Origin: JAVBPA01 sp031549925 | GTDB lineage: Bacteria > Bacillota > Clostridia > Oscillospirales > CAG-272 | Length of the DNA: 64,000 nucleotides | Direction: 5' to 3' | Assembly: GCA_031549925.1 (NCBI GenBank) | Contig: JAVBPA010000017.1 | Span: 1 to 64,000 of the forward strand | In this document: positions 47,199-56,135 of the stretch, piece by piece | Layout: each line of letters opens with the position of its first letter | How positions within the stretch are numbered: the first letter of the stretch is position 1 | Position numbers and translations under genes: made by a program | Notes under the pieces: model-generated | The model's input: only the letters and a program-made list of their open reading frames with translations | The model's database searches: none | Told to the model about the DNA's origin: nothing

Positions 47199-49271
47199 AT
47201 GCCAAGAGAATATCCCCTGCAAAAAACCCGGAATATTGGCATAATGGCGCATATCGATGCAGGTAAGACCACGACATCAGAACGCATTCTGTTTTATACC
47301 GGTAAAAATTATAAAATGGGTGAAGTTCATGAAGGCGCGGCCACAATGGACTGGATGGAACAGGAGCAGGAGAGGGGAATAACAATTACTTCTGCCGCAA
47401 CCACTTGTTATTGGAAAGAAAACCGTATTAATATCATCGACACACCCGGACATGTTGATTTTACAGTGGAAGTTGAACGTTCGCTGAGAGTTTTAGATGG
47501 TTCTGTAACAGTATTCTGCGCGAAAGGCGGAGTGGAACCTCAGTCTGAAACCGTATGGCGTCAAGCTGATAAATACGGCGTACCGCGTATGGCTTATGTA
47601 AATAAAATGGACATAACCGGTGCGAATTTTTTCAGAGTAGTCGATATGATGCGTGACCGTCTGAAGACAAATCCGGTGCCGATACAGCTCCCGATGGGCA
47701 TGGAGGATAATTTTCGCGGTATTATAGATCTGGTCGAAATGAATTCTGTCGTGTTTTATGATGATCTCGGAAAAGACATGCGCGTTGAACCGATCCCGGA
47801 TGATATGATGGAGCTTGCTTCCAAATATCGTTTGAGCTTAACGGAATCCGTTGCCGAAACCGATGAAGATTTATTCATAAAATACTGCGAAGGCGAAGAA
47901 GTTACAGCCGATGAATTAAAAACCGCTATACGCAAAGCTACTATAGCCAATAAAATAGTTCCGGTTATATGCGGTACTTCCTATAAAAATAAAGGAATAC
48001 AAAAACTGCTTGACGCTGTAGTCGATTACATGCCTTCACCTGTTGACGTTCCTTCGATTAAGGGAGTAAATCCGGAAACGGAAAAGGAAGAAGAAAGACC
48101 TTCATCCGATGAAGAACCTTTTTCCGCACTTGCTTTTAAAATAATGACGGATCCGTTTGTTGGAAAACTTTGTTTCTTCCGTGTTTATTCAGGAAGTATC
48201 GAATCGGGGTCGCAGGTATACAATTCGACAAAAGGCAATACAGAGCGTTTAGGACGTATTCTTCAAATGCATTCAAACGACCGTACGGATATAAGCGTAT
48301 GCTACAGCGGAGATATAGCTGCGGCAGTCGGGCTGAAAAATACCACGACAGGCGATACGTTATGCGATAAAAAATCCCCGGTAATACTTGAATCAATGGA
48401 ATTCCCGGAACCTGTCATAAGAGTTGCTATAGAACCGAAAACTAAGGCAGGGCAGGAAAAAATGGGAGTCGGTTTATCTAAACTGGCAGAAGAAGATCCT
48501 ACGTTCCGCACATATACCGATGAGGAAACCGGACAAACCATTATAGCAGGTATGGGTGAGCTTCACCTCGAAATAATAGTTGATCGTTTGCTTCGCGAAT
48601 TTAAAGTCGAAGCTAATGTAGGAAAACCCCAAGTTTCATATAAAGAAACAATCAGAAAAAGCGCGAACTACGATTGTAAATATGCACGTCAAACCGGAGG
48701 TCACGGACAATACGGTCATGTTAAACTTACAATCGAACCCAACGAACCCGGTAAAGGCAATGAATTTATCAATAAGATTGTCGGAGGAGTTATCCCGAAA
48801 GAATATATATCTTCTGTTGAAGAGGGTGTAAAGAGCGCAATGCAATCGGGAGTTCTCGGCGGTTATAATGTTGTTGACGTAATTGTGACTTTGTACGATG
48901 GTTCATATCATGAGGTGGATTCATCTGAGCTTGCATTTAAAATAGCCGCATCCATGGCTTTCAAGGAAGCTATGAAGCTGGCTAATCCTACTTTAACCGA
49001 ACCGGTTATGAAAGTAGTAGTAATCGCACCTGATGATTATCTCGGCGAAGTATTGGGAGATTTAAACTCGCGCCGCGGACAAATACAGCAAATGGAAGCG
49101 CTTTCCGGAGGCCAGCAAATAACCGCTACCGTTCCGCTTTCATCAATGTTCGGATATGCCACGGATCTTCGTTCAAGAACACAGGGACGCGGAGTATATT
49201 CGATGGAACCGAGCCATTTTGCGGAAGTTCCGAAATCATTGCTGGAATCGCTTATTTCCGGACGCAATTAG
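47199..49271 (+). CDS. fusA: Elongation factor G
   Basis: EF-G drives ribosomal translocation and, with RRF, recycling. The 690-residue protein has the G1 motif AHIDAGKTT, RGITITSAATT (switch I side), DTPGHVDFT, NKMDITGA and the later domains (GMGELHLEIIVDRL, KETIRKSANYDCKYARQTGGHGQYGHV, EPVMKVVVIAPDDYLGEVLGDLNSRRGQI). It is full length with a normal C-terminus and lies in the usual place between rpsG and tuf. Confidence 0.98.
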   Translation: MPREYPLQKTRNIGIMAHIDAGKTTTSERILFYTGKNYKMGEVHEGAATMDWMEQEQERGITITSAATTCYWKENRINIIDTPGHVDFTVEVERSLRVLDGSVTVFCAKGGVEPQSETVWRQADKYGVPRMAYVNKMDITGANFFRVVDMMRDRLKTNPVPIQLPMGMEDNFRGIIDLVEMNSVVFYDDLGKDMRVEPIPDDMMELASKYRLSLTESVAETDEDLFIKYCEGEEVTADELKTAIRKATIANKIVPVICGTSYKNKGIQKLLDAVVDYMPSPVDVPSIKGVNPETEKEEERPSSDEEPFSALAFKIMTDPFVGKLCFFRVYSGSIESGSQVYNSTKGNTERLGRILQMHSNDRTDISVCYSGDIAAAVGLKNTTTGDTLCDKKSPVILESMEFPEPVIRVAIEPKTKAGQEKMGVGLSKLAEEDPTFRTYTDEETGQTIIAGMGELHLEIIVDRLLREFKVEANVGKPQVSYKETIRKSANYDCKYARQTGGHGQYGHVKLTIEPNEPGKGNEFINKIVGGVIPKEYISSVEEGVKSAMQSGVLGGYNVVDVIVTLYDGSYHEVDSSELAFKIAASMAFKEAMKLANPTLTEPVMKVVVIAPDDYLGEVLGDLNSRRGQIQQMEALSGGQQITATVPLSSMFGYATDLRSRTQGRGVYSMEPSHFAEVPKSLLESLISGRN

Positions 49272-49353
49272 TACAAATACAATTATCGCATTTTGATAAA
49301 TTTTAAAACAATTAATAAATAAACAATTCATTCTATTTAGGAGGAATATAATA

Positions 49354-50556
49354 ATGGCTAAGGCGCATTTTGAGAGAAACAAACCTCATGTAAACATCGG
49401 AACAATCGGCCACGTTGACCACGGTAAAACAACACTTACAGCGGCAATTACAAAAACCCTTTCTCTGGGAAATGAAAAAATAGAATTTTTAGCATATGAC
49501 CAGATAGACAACGCTCCCGAAGAAAAAGCACGCGGTATTACAATCAATACCCGTCACGTTGAATACGAAACAGCTAACCGCCACTACGCTCACGTTGACT
49601 GCCCCGGCCACGCCGACTATATTAAAAACATGATTACAGGCGCAGCTCAGATGGACGGTGCTATACTTGTCGTTGCGGCTTCCGACGGTCCGCTCCAGCA
49701 GACACGCGAACACGTTCTTCTTGCCCGTCAGGTTGAAGTTCCCCAGCTCGTAGTATTCATGAACAAAGTTGATTTGGTTGACGACGAAGAACTTCTTGAT
49801 TTAGTTGATATGGAAGTACGTGACTTGTTAAGCCAGTACGATTTTGACGGTGATAATGTACCGATAATCCGCGGTTCAGCCCGCAACGCTCTCGAAAGCA
49901 CTTCAAGAAATATAAATGATCCGGAATATGCTTGTATTCGCGAACTCATGGAAGCTGTTGACTCTTATATACCGACTCCGGAAAGAAAGAGCGCTCTGCC
50001 TTTCTTAATGCCTGTTGAAGACGTATTTTCAATCACAGGACGCGGAACAGTCGCTACCGGACGTGTTGAACGCGGTACAGTTAAAGTCGGCGATACAGTT
50101 GAACTTGTTGGTCTTTCAGAAGAAAAGAAAAACACAGTTGTTACAGGCGTAGAAATGTTCCGTAAACTCCTTGACAGTGCTGAAGCAGGCGATAACATAG
50201 GTCTTCTTCTTCGCGGCGTTCAAAAGAATGAAATCGAACGCGGTCAGGTACTTTGCAAACCCGGTTCAATTCAGCCCCACACAAAATTTGTAGGACAGGT
50301 TTACGTTCTTTCTGAAAAAGAAGGCGGACGTTCAAAACCGTTCTTACCCGGATACCGTCCTCAGTTTTACTTCAGAACAACTGACGTTACAGGCGTTATC
50401 GGTCTTCCCGAAGGCGTTGAAATGTGCCGCCCCGGTGATAACGTTGATATAACTGTTGAACTTATCACACCTATAGCTATTGAAAAAGGACTTCGCTTTG
50501 CTATCCGTGAAGGCGGAAGAACCGTCGGATCAGGCGTTGTTGTTGAAATATTATAA
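49354..50556 (+). CDS. tuf: Elongation factor Tu
   Basis: EF-Tu delivers aminoacyl-tRNA to the ribosome. This 400-residue protein has GHVDHGKT (19-26), RGITINT, DCPGHADYIKNM and MNKVDLVDDEELLD, followed by domains 2 and 3 with RGTVATGRVERG and a normal C-terminus (GGRTVGSGVVVEIL). Several positions differ from what I expect of Bacillota EF-Tu: RGITINT rather than RGITIST, SDGPLQQTREH rather than GPMPQTREH, and the block SQYDFDGDNVPIIRGSA. They resemble forms I associate with Bacteroidota or Chloroflexota. Base use is more GC-rich than that of its neighbours, partly explained by high expression. AGGAGG lies 9 bases before the ATG. It is the last gene of the str operon. Confidence 0.97.
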   Translation: MAKAHFERNKPHVNIGTIGHVDHGKTTLTAAITKTLSLGNEKIEFLAYDQIDNAPEEKARGITINTRHVEYETANRHYAHVDCPGHADYIKNMITGAAQMDGAILVVAASDGPLQQTREHVLLARQVEVPQLVVFMNKVDLVDDEELLDLVDMEVRDLLSQYDFDGDNVPIIRGSARNALESTSRNINDPEYACIRELMEAVDSYIPTPERKSALPFLMPVEDVFSITGRGTVATGRVERGTVKVGDTVELVGLSEEKKNTVVTGVEMFRKLLDSAEAGDNIGLLLRGVQKNEIERGQVLCKPGSIQPHTKFVGQVYVLSEKEGGRSKPFLPGYRPQFYFRTTDVTGVIGLPEGVEMCRPGDNVDITVELITPIAIEKGLRFAIREGGRTVGSGVVVEIL

Positions 50557-50594
50557 TATATTGTCTGATAAATAATAAATTATAAAAAATTATT

Positions 50595-50636
50595 AAATCT
50601 CTTGTAAACAAACTTACAGGAGATTTTCTTTTTTTG
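50595..50636 (+). terminator. Intrinsic terminator of the str operon
   Basis: AAATCTC-T-TGTAA pairs with TTACA-G-GAGATTT over a 6-nt loop (one U-G pair in the middle), followed by TCTTTTTTTG, about 40 bases after the tuf stop. Confidence 0.9.
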
Positions 50637-50644
50637 TAAAATGG

Positions 50645-50673
50645 TTGACTTATTAATAAAAATATTATATATT
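50645..50673 (+). promoter_or_regulatory. Candidate promoter for the RibU-like gene
   Basis: TTGACT, 17 bases, TATATT in the 346-base gap 50557-50902, about 230 bases before the gene. The leader is extremely AT-rich and has none of the conserved FMN riboswitch elements that often precede ribU. Confidence 0.4.
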
Positions 50674-50902
50674 ATTGTATATGGTAACATAATTTAAAAT
50701 AATCTGTTTGTGAAAAAGCAAAACAAAAATGAATTTGTTTCAAAATTTTTATATGATTAAATATTTTATATCAAAATGCAGCATATGAATATATTAAAGA
50801 TATTATATTTAGTTGCTCAAAAATATTATTTTTATTCAAAAAAGATTATCAGATTTATTTTAAGTTTTTTTATTATATAATTTAATGAATGGATGAAAAG
50901 TA

Positions 50903-51442
50903 ATGTCGGTTGGCAAAGTCAATAATATAAAGAGAATGGTATATATCAGCATAGGTGTGGCTTTAACTGTCGCTTTGATTTATATATTGAGATTCCCTAT
51001 ATTTTTACCGTTTTTAGAATATGATCCGGGTGATATACCGATTTATTTTTGTACATTCCTTTTCGGCCCTGTAACCGGATTTGTTATTACCGTCATAGCC
51101 TCCATTATACAGGGAATAACGGTAAGCTCCGGAAGCGGTTGGGTCGGAATAATAATGCATATATTTGCAACCGGAGCATTTTCTCTTGTTGCCGGTTTTA
51201 TTTATTACAGAAAGAAAAACATATATAATCTATTAATCGCATCTATTGTAGGTTCGGCAACGGTTATAGTTACTATGGTTTTTTGGAATTTAATTTTTAC
51301 TCCGTTTTTCATGGGAGTGGATATCGGCAGTGTCATCAGTATTCTGCCTTTGATTATCGCATTTAATTTAATAAAAGTATTAATAAATGTTACATTAAGC
51401 GTGATACTGTATAATACTACTAACAAATACATAACTTTTTGA
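50903..51442 (+). CDS. ECF transporter S component, RibU-like (riboflavin)
   Basis: This 179-residue protein has five or six membrane segments. The order and motifs fit the substrate-binding subunit of an energy-coupling factor transporter of the RibU type: FLEYDPGDIPIYFCTFLFGPVTGFVITVIASIIQGITVSSGSGWVGIIMHIFATGAFSLVAGFIYYRKK matches the conserved Y/F-D-x-x-D-x-P followed by FGP-x-x-G pattern. It would use shared EcfA/EcfT subunits encoded elsewhere. Riboflavin is the most likely substrate, but the absence of an FMN riboswitch leaves some doubt. The ribosome binding site is weak (GGATGAAAAGT). Confidence 0.75.
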   Translation: MSVGKVNNIKRMVYISIGVALTVALIYILRFPIFLPFLEYDPGDIPIYFCTFLFGPVTGFVITVIASIIQGITVSSGSGWVGIIMHIFATGAFSLVAGFIYYRKKNIYNLLIASIVGSATVIVTMVFWNLIFTPFFMGVDIGSVISILPLIIAFNLIKVLINVTLSVILYNTTNKYITF

Positions 51443-51560
51443 TTTATTTTTTTGTAGAAATTAAAATATTTTTTCTTTTTTCGGTATTTAATTAAATTTT
51501 TTGTTTGCTGCATTTGTATACGGCATATACATTCGCAAACCAAACCGGAAATAGTTATAT

Positions 51561-51652
51561 TCTTATCAAGAGAGGCTGAGGGACTGGCCCTTTGAAGCCC
51601 GGCAACCTGCCCCAAAACTGAGGCAAGGTGCCAATTCCCGAGAGATGAGAAC
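51561..51652 (+). promoter_or_regulatory. SAM-I (S-box) riboswitch before metK
   Basis: The sequence TTATCAAGAGAGGCTGAGGG, then ACTGGCCCTTTGAAGCCCGG and CAACC, is the classic S-box core (kink-turn and P2/P3 elements). It is followed by GAGGCAAGGTGCCAATTCC and the P1 partner GAGATGAGA. High SAM is expected to stabilise P1 and let the downstream terminator form, turning metK off. The 333-base gap 51443-51775 is accounted for by this element and its terminator. Confidence 0.96.
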
Positions 51653-51689
51653 TTAATTTATCGATATGTACGGTATTTTATCGTTCCTG

Positions 51690-51724
51690 CCCTCGGTTTT
51701 AAAAATCCGCGGGTTTTATTTTTT
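51690..51724 (+). terminator. S-box expression platform terminator
   Basis: CCCTCGG and CCGCGGG (51690-51696 with 51707-51713, one internal mismatch) with a 10-nt loop, followed by TTTTATTTTTTG. It is 51 bases before the metK ATG and is the regulated terminator of the riboswitch. Confidence 0.88.
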
Positions 51725-51775
51725 GCAAATCAAATTGTTTCAAAATATTTTATAAATATAGATTATGAGGATATT

Positions 51776-52948
51776 ATGTTTTTAAAAAAAAGATTATTTA
51801 CATCAGAATCGGTTACAGAAGGACATCCTGACAAATTATGCGATCAGGTATCGGATGGTATACTGGACGAGCTCTTAAAACTTGATAAAATGTCAAGAGT
51901 AGCGTGTGAAGTTACAGCCACTACGGGTATAATATATATAATGGGTGAAATTACGACCGAAGCATATGTTGATTTTCAGCAGATTACAAGAGATATCGTC
52001 CGTGATATAGGTTATGACAGTTCAAAGTGCGGGTTTGATTATAAAACTTGCGCTGTATTAAATTCAATACACGAACAATCGCCGGATATTGCTCTCGGAG
52101 TAGATTTGGCTCTCGAAGCTAAAAACGGGGAGTCTTCTGATAAGTTTGATATCGGAGCGGGAGATCAGGGTATGATGTTTGGATACGCTTGCGACGAAAC
52201 TCCTGAATTAATGCCTATGCCTATTTCACTTGCTCATAAAACGGCTAAACGCTTGACTGAAGTCAGAAAAAATAAAATTCTTCCTTACTTGCGCCCCGAC
52301 GGAAAAACGCAGTTTACAATCGAATATGACGGTTACAGGCCTGTACGCATAGATACGGTAGTAGTTTCAACGCAGCACGATGAAGAGGTAAATCTCGAAA
52401 CAATACGCGAAGATATTATAAAACATGTTATATATCCGAGTATACCGGAAGAACTTGATCATTCCGATATGAAAATTTATGTAAATCCTACGGGAAGATT
52501 TGTAATAGGCGGACCGATGGGAGACAGCGGACTTACCGGAAGAAAGATAATAGTTGATACTTATGGAGGATATTCCAGGCACGGAGGAGGCGCGTTTTCG
52601 GGCAAAGACCCTACAAAAGTTGACAGAACAGCTGCTTACGCCGCAAGATATATTGCCAAAAATATAGTTACGGCGGGTTTTGCAGGGCGTTGTGAAATCC
52701 AGCTTGCTTACGCAATAGGAGTGGCAAAGCCTGTTTCGATAATGGTCGAAACATTCGGAACGGCAACTGCTGACGAAGAAAAAATCGCGGCTTTGGTTTC
52801 ATCAAAAATAGATTTACGTCCTGCCGCTTTGATTGAACGTTTTGATCTGCGCCGTCCTATATATAAAAATTTGGCGGCATACGGACATATGGGAAGAGAA
52901 GAATTACGTGTTCCGTGGGAAAATCTCGATTTAGCGATGTCTTTTTAA
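51776..52948 (+). CDS. metK: S-adenosylmethionine synthetase
   Basis: MetK makes SAM from methionine and ATP. The 390-residue protein shows LFTSESVTEGHPDKLCDQVSDGILD, GAGDQGMMFGYA, the metal/ATP block VNPTGRFVIGGPMGDSGLTGRKIIVDTYGG and GGGAFSGKDPTKVDRTAAY. The start is at the ATG after GAGGATATT. It is controlled by the S-box leader directly upstream, which fits its product being the ligand. Confidence 0.98.
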   Translation: MFLKKRLFTSESVTEGHPDKLCDQVSDGILDELLKLDKMSRVACEVTATTGIIYIMGEITTEAYVDFQQITRDIVRDIGYDSSKCGFDYKTCAVLNSIHEQSPDIALGVDLALEAKNGESSDKFDIGAGDQGMMFGYACDETPELMPMPISLAHKTAKRLTEVRKNKILPYLRPDGKTQFTIEYDGYRPVRIDTVVVSTQHDEEVNLETIREDIIKHVIYPSIPEELDHSDMKIYVNPTGRFVIGGPMGDSGLTGRKIIVDTYGGYSRHGGGAFSGKDPTKVDRTAAYAARYIAKNIVTAGFAGRCEIQLAYAIGVAKPVSIMVETFGTATADEEKIAALVSSKIDLRPAALIERFDLRRPIYKNLAAYGHMGREELRVPWENLDLAMSF

Positions 52949-52976
52949 CAGTTTTTTATTATTTTTGTAGCAAACA

Positions 52977-53009
52977 ACTCCCTTTAGGCATAAAATGTCA
53001 TAAGGGAGT
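52977..53009 (+). terminator. Hairpin after metK, weak terminator
   Basis: ACTCCCTT pairs with AAGGGAGT (52977-52984 with 53002-53009) over a 17-nt loop, followed by GTGTTTATATG. The stem is sound but the U-run is poor, and its 3' arm overlaps the ribosome binding site of the 41-codon ORF, which it could mask. Confidence 0.45.
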
Positions 53010-53017
53010 GTGTTTAT

Positions 53018-53143
53018 ATGTCAATTGATATTTTAACGGCAGCTGCGGAAATTGTTTTATCGGTATTTGCGGTGTACGGTATGTATTCAATAATATATGA
53101 TTGTTTTTGGGGAGTTAAAAATAATGCGTCCAAAAGATATTGA
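53018..53143 (+). CDS. Putative 41-residue single-pass membrane peptide upstream of recD2
   Basis: The small frame starts at an ATG with GGGAG nine bases upstream and ends with TGA at 53141-53143. The product starts MSIDILTAAAEIVLSVFAVY, has a hydrophobic stretch long enough for one membrane span (about 5-27), and a short polar tail. Its end overlaps the recD2 start by 20 bases, so it could couple translation of recD2. I recognise no family. The good ribosome binding site and lack of other content favour a real gene, but the short length leaves doubt. Confidence 0.4.
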   Translation: MSIDILTAAAEIVLSVFAVYGMYSIIYDCFWGVKNNASKRY

Positions 53144-55412
53144 AGCCGAAAAAAAGTTTAGTAAATTTGAATTTGGTGAATTAAACGAATCTGAAAGTGA
53201 ATTAATTACTGTCGAAGGCATTATTGAAGGTATTCGGTTTCAAAATGAAGAAAACGGTTATTGCGTTTGTGACCTTTCCGTATCAGAAGAAGAACTGATA
53301 ACAATTGTAGGAATAATGCCCTATATCGCCGAGGGAGAAACTGTGAAAGCTCTCGGAAAGTGGGAAGTTCATTCAAGCTACGGAAAACAACTCAGAATTG
53401 AATATTATGAAAAGCAGCTTCCCACATCCGCGGATTCAATATTAAAATATCTTGCTTCAAGAGCGGTTAAAGGTATCGGGCCGGCTACAGCTGCCAGGAT
53501 TGTCGAACGGTTTGGAGAAGATACATTTGAAATATTAGAAAATCATCCGGATTGGCTTACCGATATTCCCGGAATATCCAAAAAAAAAGCCGTTGATATA
53601 AGCGAGAATTTCAAGAGTCAATTCGGTGTGCGTTCTGTAATGATGTTTTGCAGAGATTATTTCGGACCTTCCACTGCGGTTCGTATATATAAAAAATGGG
53701 GAGGTTCCGCTGTAGATATAATAAAAACTAATCCGTATTCTCTTTGTGAAGATATTTACGGAGTGGGTTTTGATCGTGCGGATAAAATCGCATATTCGCT
53801 CGGAATTGAACGTGACAGTGAATTCAGAATAATGAGCGGTATAAAATACATGGTTTCTTATAATGCAATTCACAATGGACATGTATATATTCCTGAAGAA
53901 AAACTGATAACACTTTGCGCTCAAATGCTTGATGTTCCGGAAGAAAAGGTAATTGCCGCTCTTGAAAAACTTGATCTTGAAAGAAAAATAACACGGGTTA
54001 AACGAAACAAAAATTTTATTGTTTATTTAAATTATTATTACGAAGCGGAAGTTTATTCAGCTCAAAAAATGGACTTGCTTGACAGACTTTGCCCAAAGCT
54101 TGATATAGGAGACATAGAAAGATTTATTACACAAATCGAACTTGAAAACAATATCGATTACGCGCTCATGCAAAAAAAAGCTATTATAAACGCTGTAAAT
54201 AACGGAATTATGATACTTACAGGAGGGCCCGGAACAGGAAAAACCACAGTTATACGTGCTGTTATACGTGTATTTGAACGGTTAGGAATAAAAATAGCCT
54301 TAGCGGCTCCTACAGGACGGGCAGCTAAAAGGATGTCAGAAGCAACCTCCATGGAAGCAAAAACAATACATCGACTGCTTGAAATGGAATTTGCCGATGA
54401 TACGGCTCCGCGTTTTAACCGCAATGAGGATAATTTACTGGAAGAAGATGTTATAATTATCGATGAATCCTCAATGATCGATATAATTTTAATGTCATCT
54501 CTTCTTCATGCTATAAAACCCGGCTGCAGGCTAATTTTAATCGGAGATTCGGATCAGCTTCCTTCCGTGGGAGCGGGAAACGTGCTGCGTGATATAATAT
54601 CCTCCGAAAGATTTAATACTGTACGGCTGAACGAAATTTTCAGGCAAGCCGAAACAAGCCTGATAATAACAAACGCGCATGAAATTAATATGGGTGAATT
54701 GCCTGAACTCGATTCAAAAAACTCAGACTTTTTTTTCATATCACGCGAAAAAGATAACGACATAGCTGATACTGTGGTAGATTTGTATAAACAGCGGCTT
54801 CCGAAATCATACGGGGAAAAGGTAAAACAAAACATACAAGTAATATCTCCTTCAAGAAAAGGCGCTGCGGGAACTGTTATGTTAAACACAAAGCTTCAGG
54901 AAGCTCTCAATCCGCAAAGCAGAAGCAAAAGAGAAAAACATTTCCGTGATATTGTATACCGCGAAGGAGACCGTGTAATGCAGATAAAAAATAATTACAA
55001 TATAGAATGGAATAAGGAAGATACTACAGGAATAGGTGTATTCAACGGAGATATCGGAATTATTGAAGGTATTAACAACGAACAGGAAACTATGATAATA
55101 AACTTCGATGACCGCATTGTTTCATATGAATTCAATATGCTGGACGAACTCGAACACGCATATGCGATAACTGTCCATAAAAGCCAGGGAAGCGAATATC
55201 CGATTGTAATTATCCCGATGTATAATTTCGCTCCGCAGCTTATGAACCGAAATTTGTTGTATACTTCGGTTACACGCGCACAGGAAATGGTTATACTGGT
55301 CGGCAGAAAAGAAATTGTTTCGGCTATGGTACAAAATAATCAAAGAGCTAAAAGATATTCCGCTTTGTCCGATTTGTTGAAATCACTTGATACCGATTCT
55401 TTTAATAATTAA
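53124..55412 (+). CDS. recD2: ATP-dependent RecD2-type DNA helicase
   Basis: RecD2 is a 5'-3' superfamily 1B helicase found without RecBC and linked to DNA repair. The protein (762 residues) has the N-terminal OB-like part (VEGIIEGIRFQNEENGYCVC), helix-hairpin-helix repeats (VKGIGPATAARIVERFGED, PGISKKKAVDISENF, YGVGFDRADKIAYSLG), and the helicase motifs GGPGTGKTT, APTGRAAKRM, IIDESSMID, LIGDSDQLPSVGAGNVL, AITVHKSQGSEYP and NLLYTSVTRAQ. I start at 53124 because GGGGAG sits 9 bases upstream; an in-frame ATG at 53097 lacks such a site. comF follows 8 bases after the stop. Confidence 0.95.
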   Translation: MRPKDIEAEKKFSKFEFGELNESESELITVEGIIEGIRFQNEENGYCVCDLSVSEEELITIVGIMPYIAEGETVKALGKWEVHSSYGKQLRIEYYEKQLPTSADSILKYLASRAVKGIGPATAARIVERFGEDTFEILENHPDWLTDIPGISKKKAVDISENFKSQFGVRSVMMFCRDYFGPSTAVRIYKKWGGSAVDIIKTNPYSLCEDIYGVGFDRADKIAYSLGIERDSEFRIMSGIKYMVSYNAIHNGHVYIPEEKLITLCAQMLDVPEEKVIAALEKLDLERKITRVKRNKNFIVYLNYYYEAEVYSAQKMDLLDRLCPKLDIGDIERFITQIELENNIDYALMQKKAIINAVNNGIMILTGGPGTGKTTVIRAVIRVFERLGIKIALAAPTGRAAKRMSEATSMEAKTIHRLLEMEFADDTAPRFNRNEDNLLEEDVIIIDESSMIDIILMSSLLHAIKPGCRLILIGDSDQLPSVGAGNVLRDIISSERFNTVRLNEIFRQAETSLIITNAHEINMGELPELDSKNSDFFFISREKDNDIADTVVDLYKQRLPKSYGEKVKQNIQVISPSRKGAAGTVMLNTKLQEALNPQSRSKREKHFRDIVYREGDRVMQIKNNYNIEWNKEDTTGIGVFNGDIGIIEGINNEQETMIINFDDRIVSYEFNMLDELEHAYAITVHKSQGSEYPIVIIPMYNFAPQLMNRNLLYTSVTRAQEMVILVGRKEIVSAMVQNNQRAKRYSALSDLLKSLDTDSFNN

Positions 55413-55420
55413 ATGATTAT

Positions 55421-56098
55421 ATGGTAAGACGATGTATCGGATGCGGCTGTTTTTTGTATGAGGATATTCAATATCAAATTTGCGGAGAATGTCTTGGTTT
55501 CTGGGAAGCGCTTGTTATCAAAGAAAAATTTTACGGATTGCAAACAAAAGAAGAAGTTTCAAATAATTATGTAAATAGCTATAATTATTTGATATCTTAT
55601 AATAAGTATGAAAACAATATAGGTAAAAATATGCTTTTGCATATCAAAGAAAATAACAATAAATTCATTTTTGAATTTTTTTCACAAAAACTTTCCAAAA
55701 AAATAGTTGAAAAATTTTCTGATATGTCATATAATACAATTATTATTAATGTGCCTCGTTCTCCTTTGTCAATTATAAAGTTCGGGCATGACCAATCAAG
55801 AGAACTTGCTCAACGTATTTCCGATATATTGAGAATAAAATATGTTAATGCTTTGAAATATAAAAATAAAATAAACAAAACCGAACAAAAGACATTAAAT
55901 AGAGAACAACGGAAAAAAGCCAGCGAGAATAAGTATACAATTGATAAAGAAACGATAAAAAATGTTATTGGGGCAAGATGTATATTACTTGATGATATAT
56001 CAACTACCGGAGAAACACTTTCGTCATGCGCCCGGGTTTTGTCTGAAAACGGCGCATTGTATGTCGATTGTGTTACGGTTGCTAAAAACGTAATGTGA
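55421..56098 (+). CDS. comF: ComF-family phosphoribosyltransferase-like protein
   Basis: ComF proteins couple a small N-terminal zinc ribbon to a phosphoribosyltransferase fold and take part in DNA uptake in competent bacteria. The 225-residue protein has CIGCGCFLYEDIQYQICGEC (Cys4 zinc site) and a PRPP-binding loop ILLDDISTTGETLSSCA near the C-terminus. It also has the family block FGHDQSRELAQRIS..NALKYKNKINKTEQKTLNREQRKK (usual form: ..QaxLxxxxRxxN). The ribosome binding site is poor, so translation may depend on recD2 (8-base gap). With dprA in the same window, a DNA-uptake machinery is possible. Confidence 0.9.
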   Translation: MVRRCIGCGCFLYEDIQYQICGECLGFWEALVIKEKFYGLQTKEEVSNNYVNSYNYLISYNKYENNIGKNMLLHIKENNNKFIFEFFSQKLSKKIVEKFSDMSYNTIIINVPRSPLSIIKFGHDQSRELAQRISDILRIKYVNALKYKNKINKTEQKTLNREQRKKASENKYTIDKETIKNVIGARCILLDDISTTGETLSSCARVLSENGALYVDCVTVAKNVM

Positions 56099-56135
56099 AA
56101 ATAATTGTTGTACAATATATTAAGGGAATGATAAT

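Noticed and set aside
50557..50902. FMN riboswitch before the RibU-like gene
   Set aside because: None of the conserved FMN-element sequences is present in this AT-rich gap.
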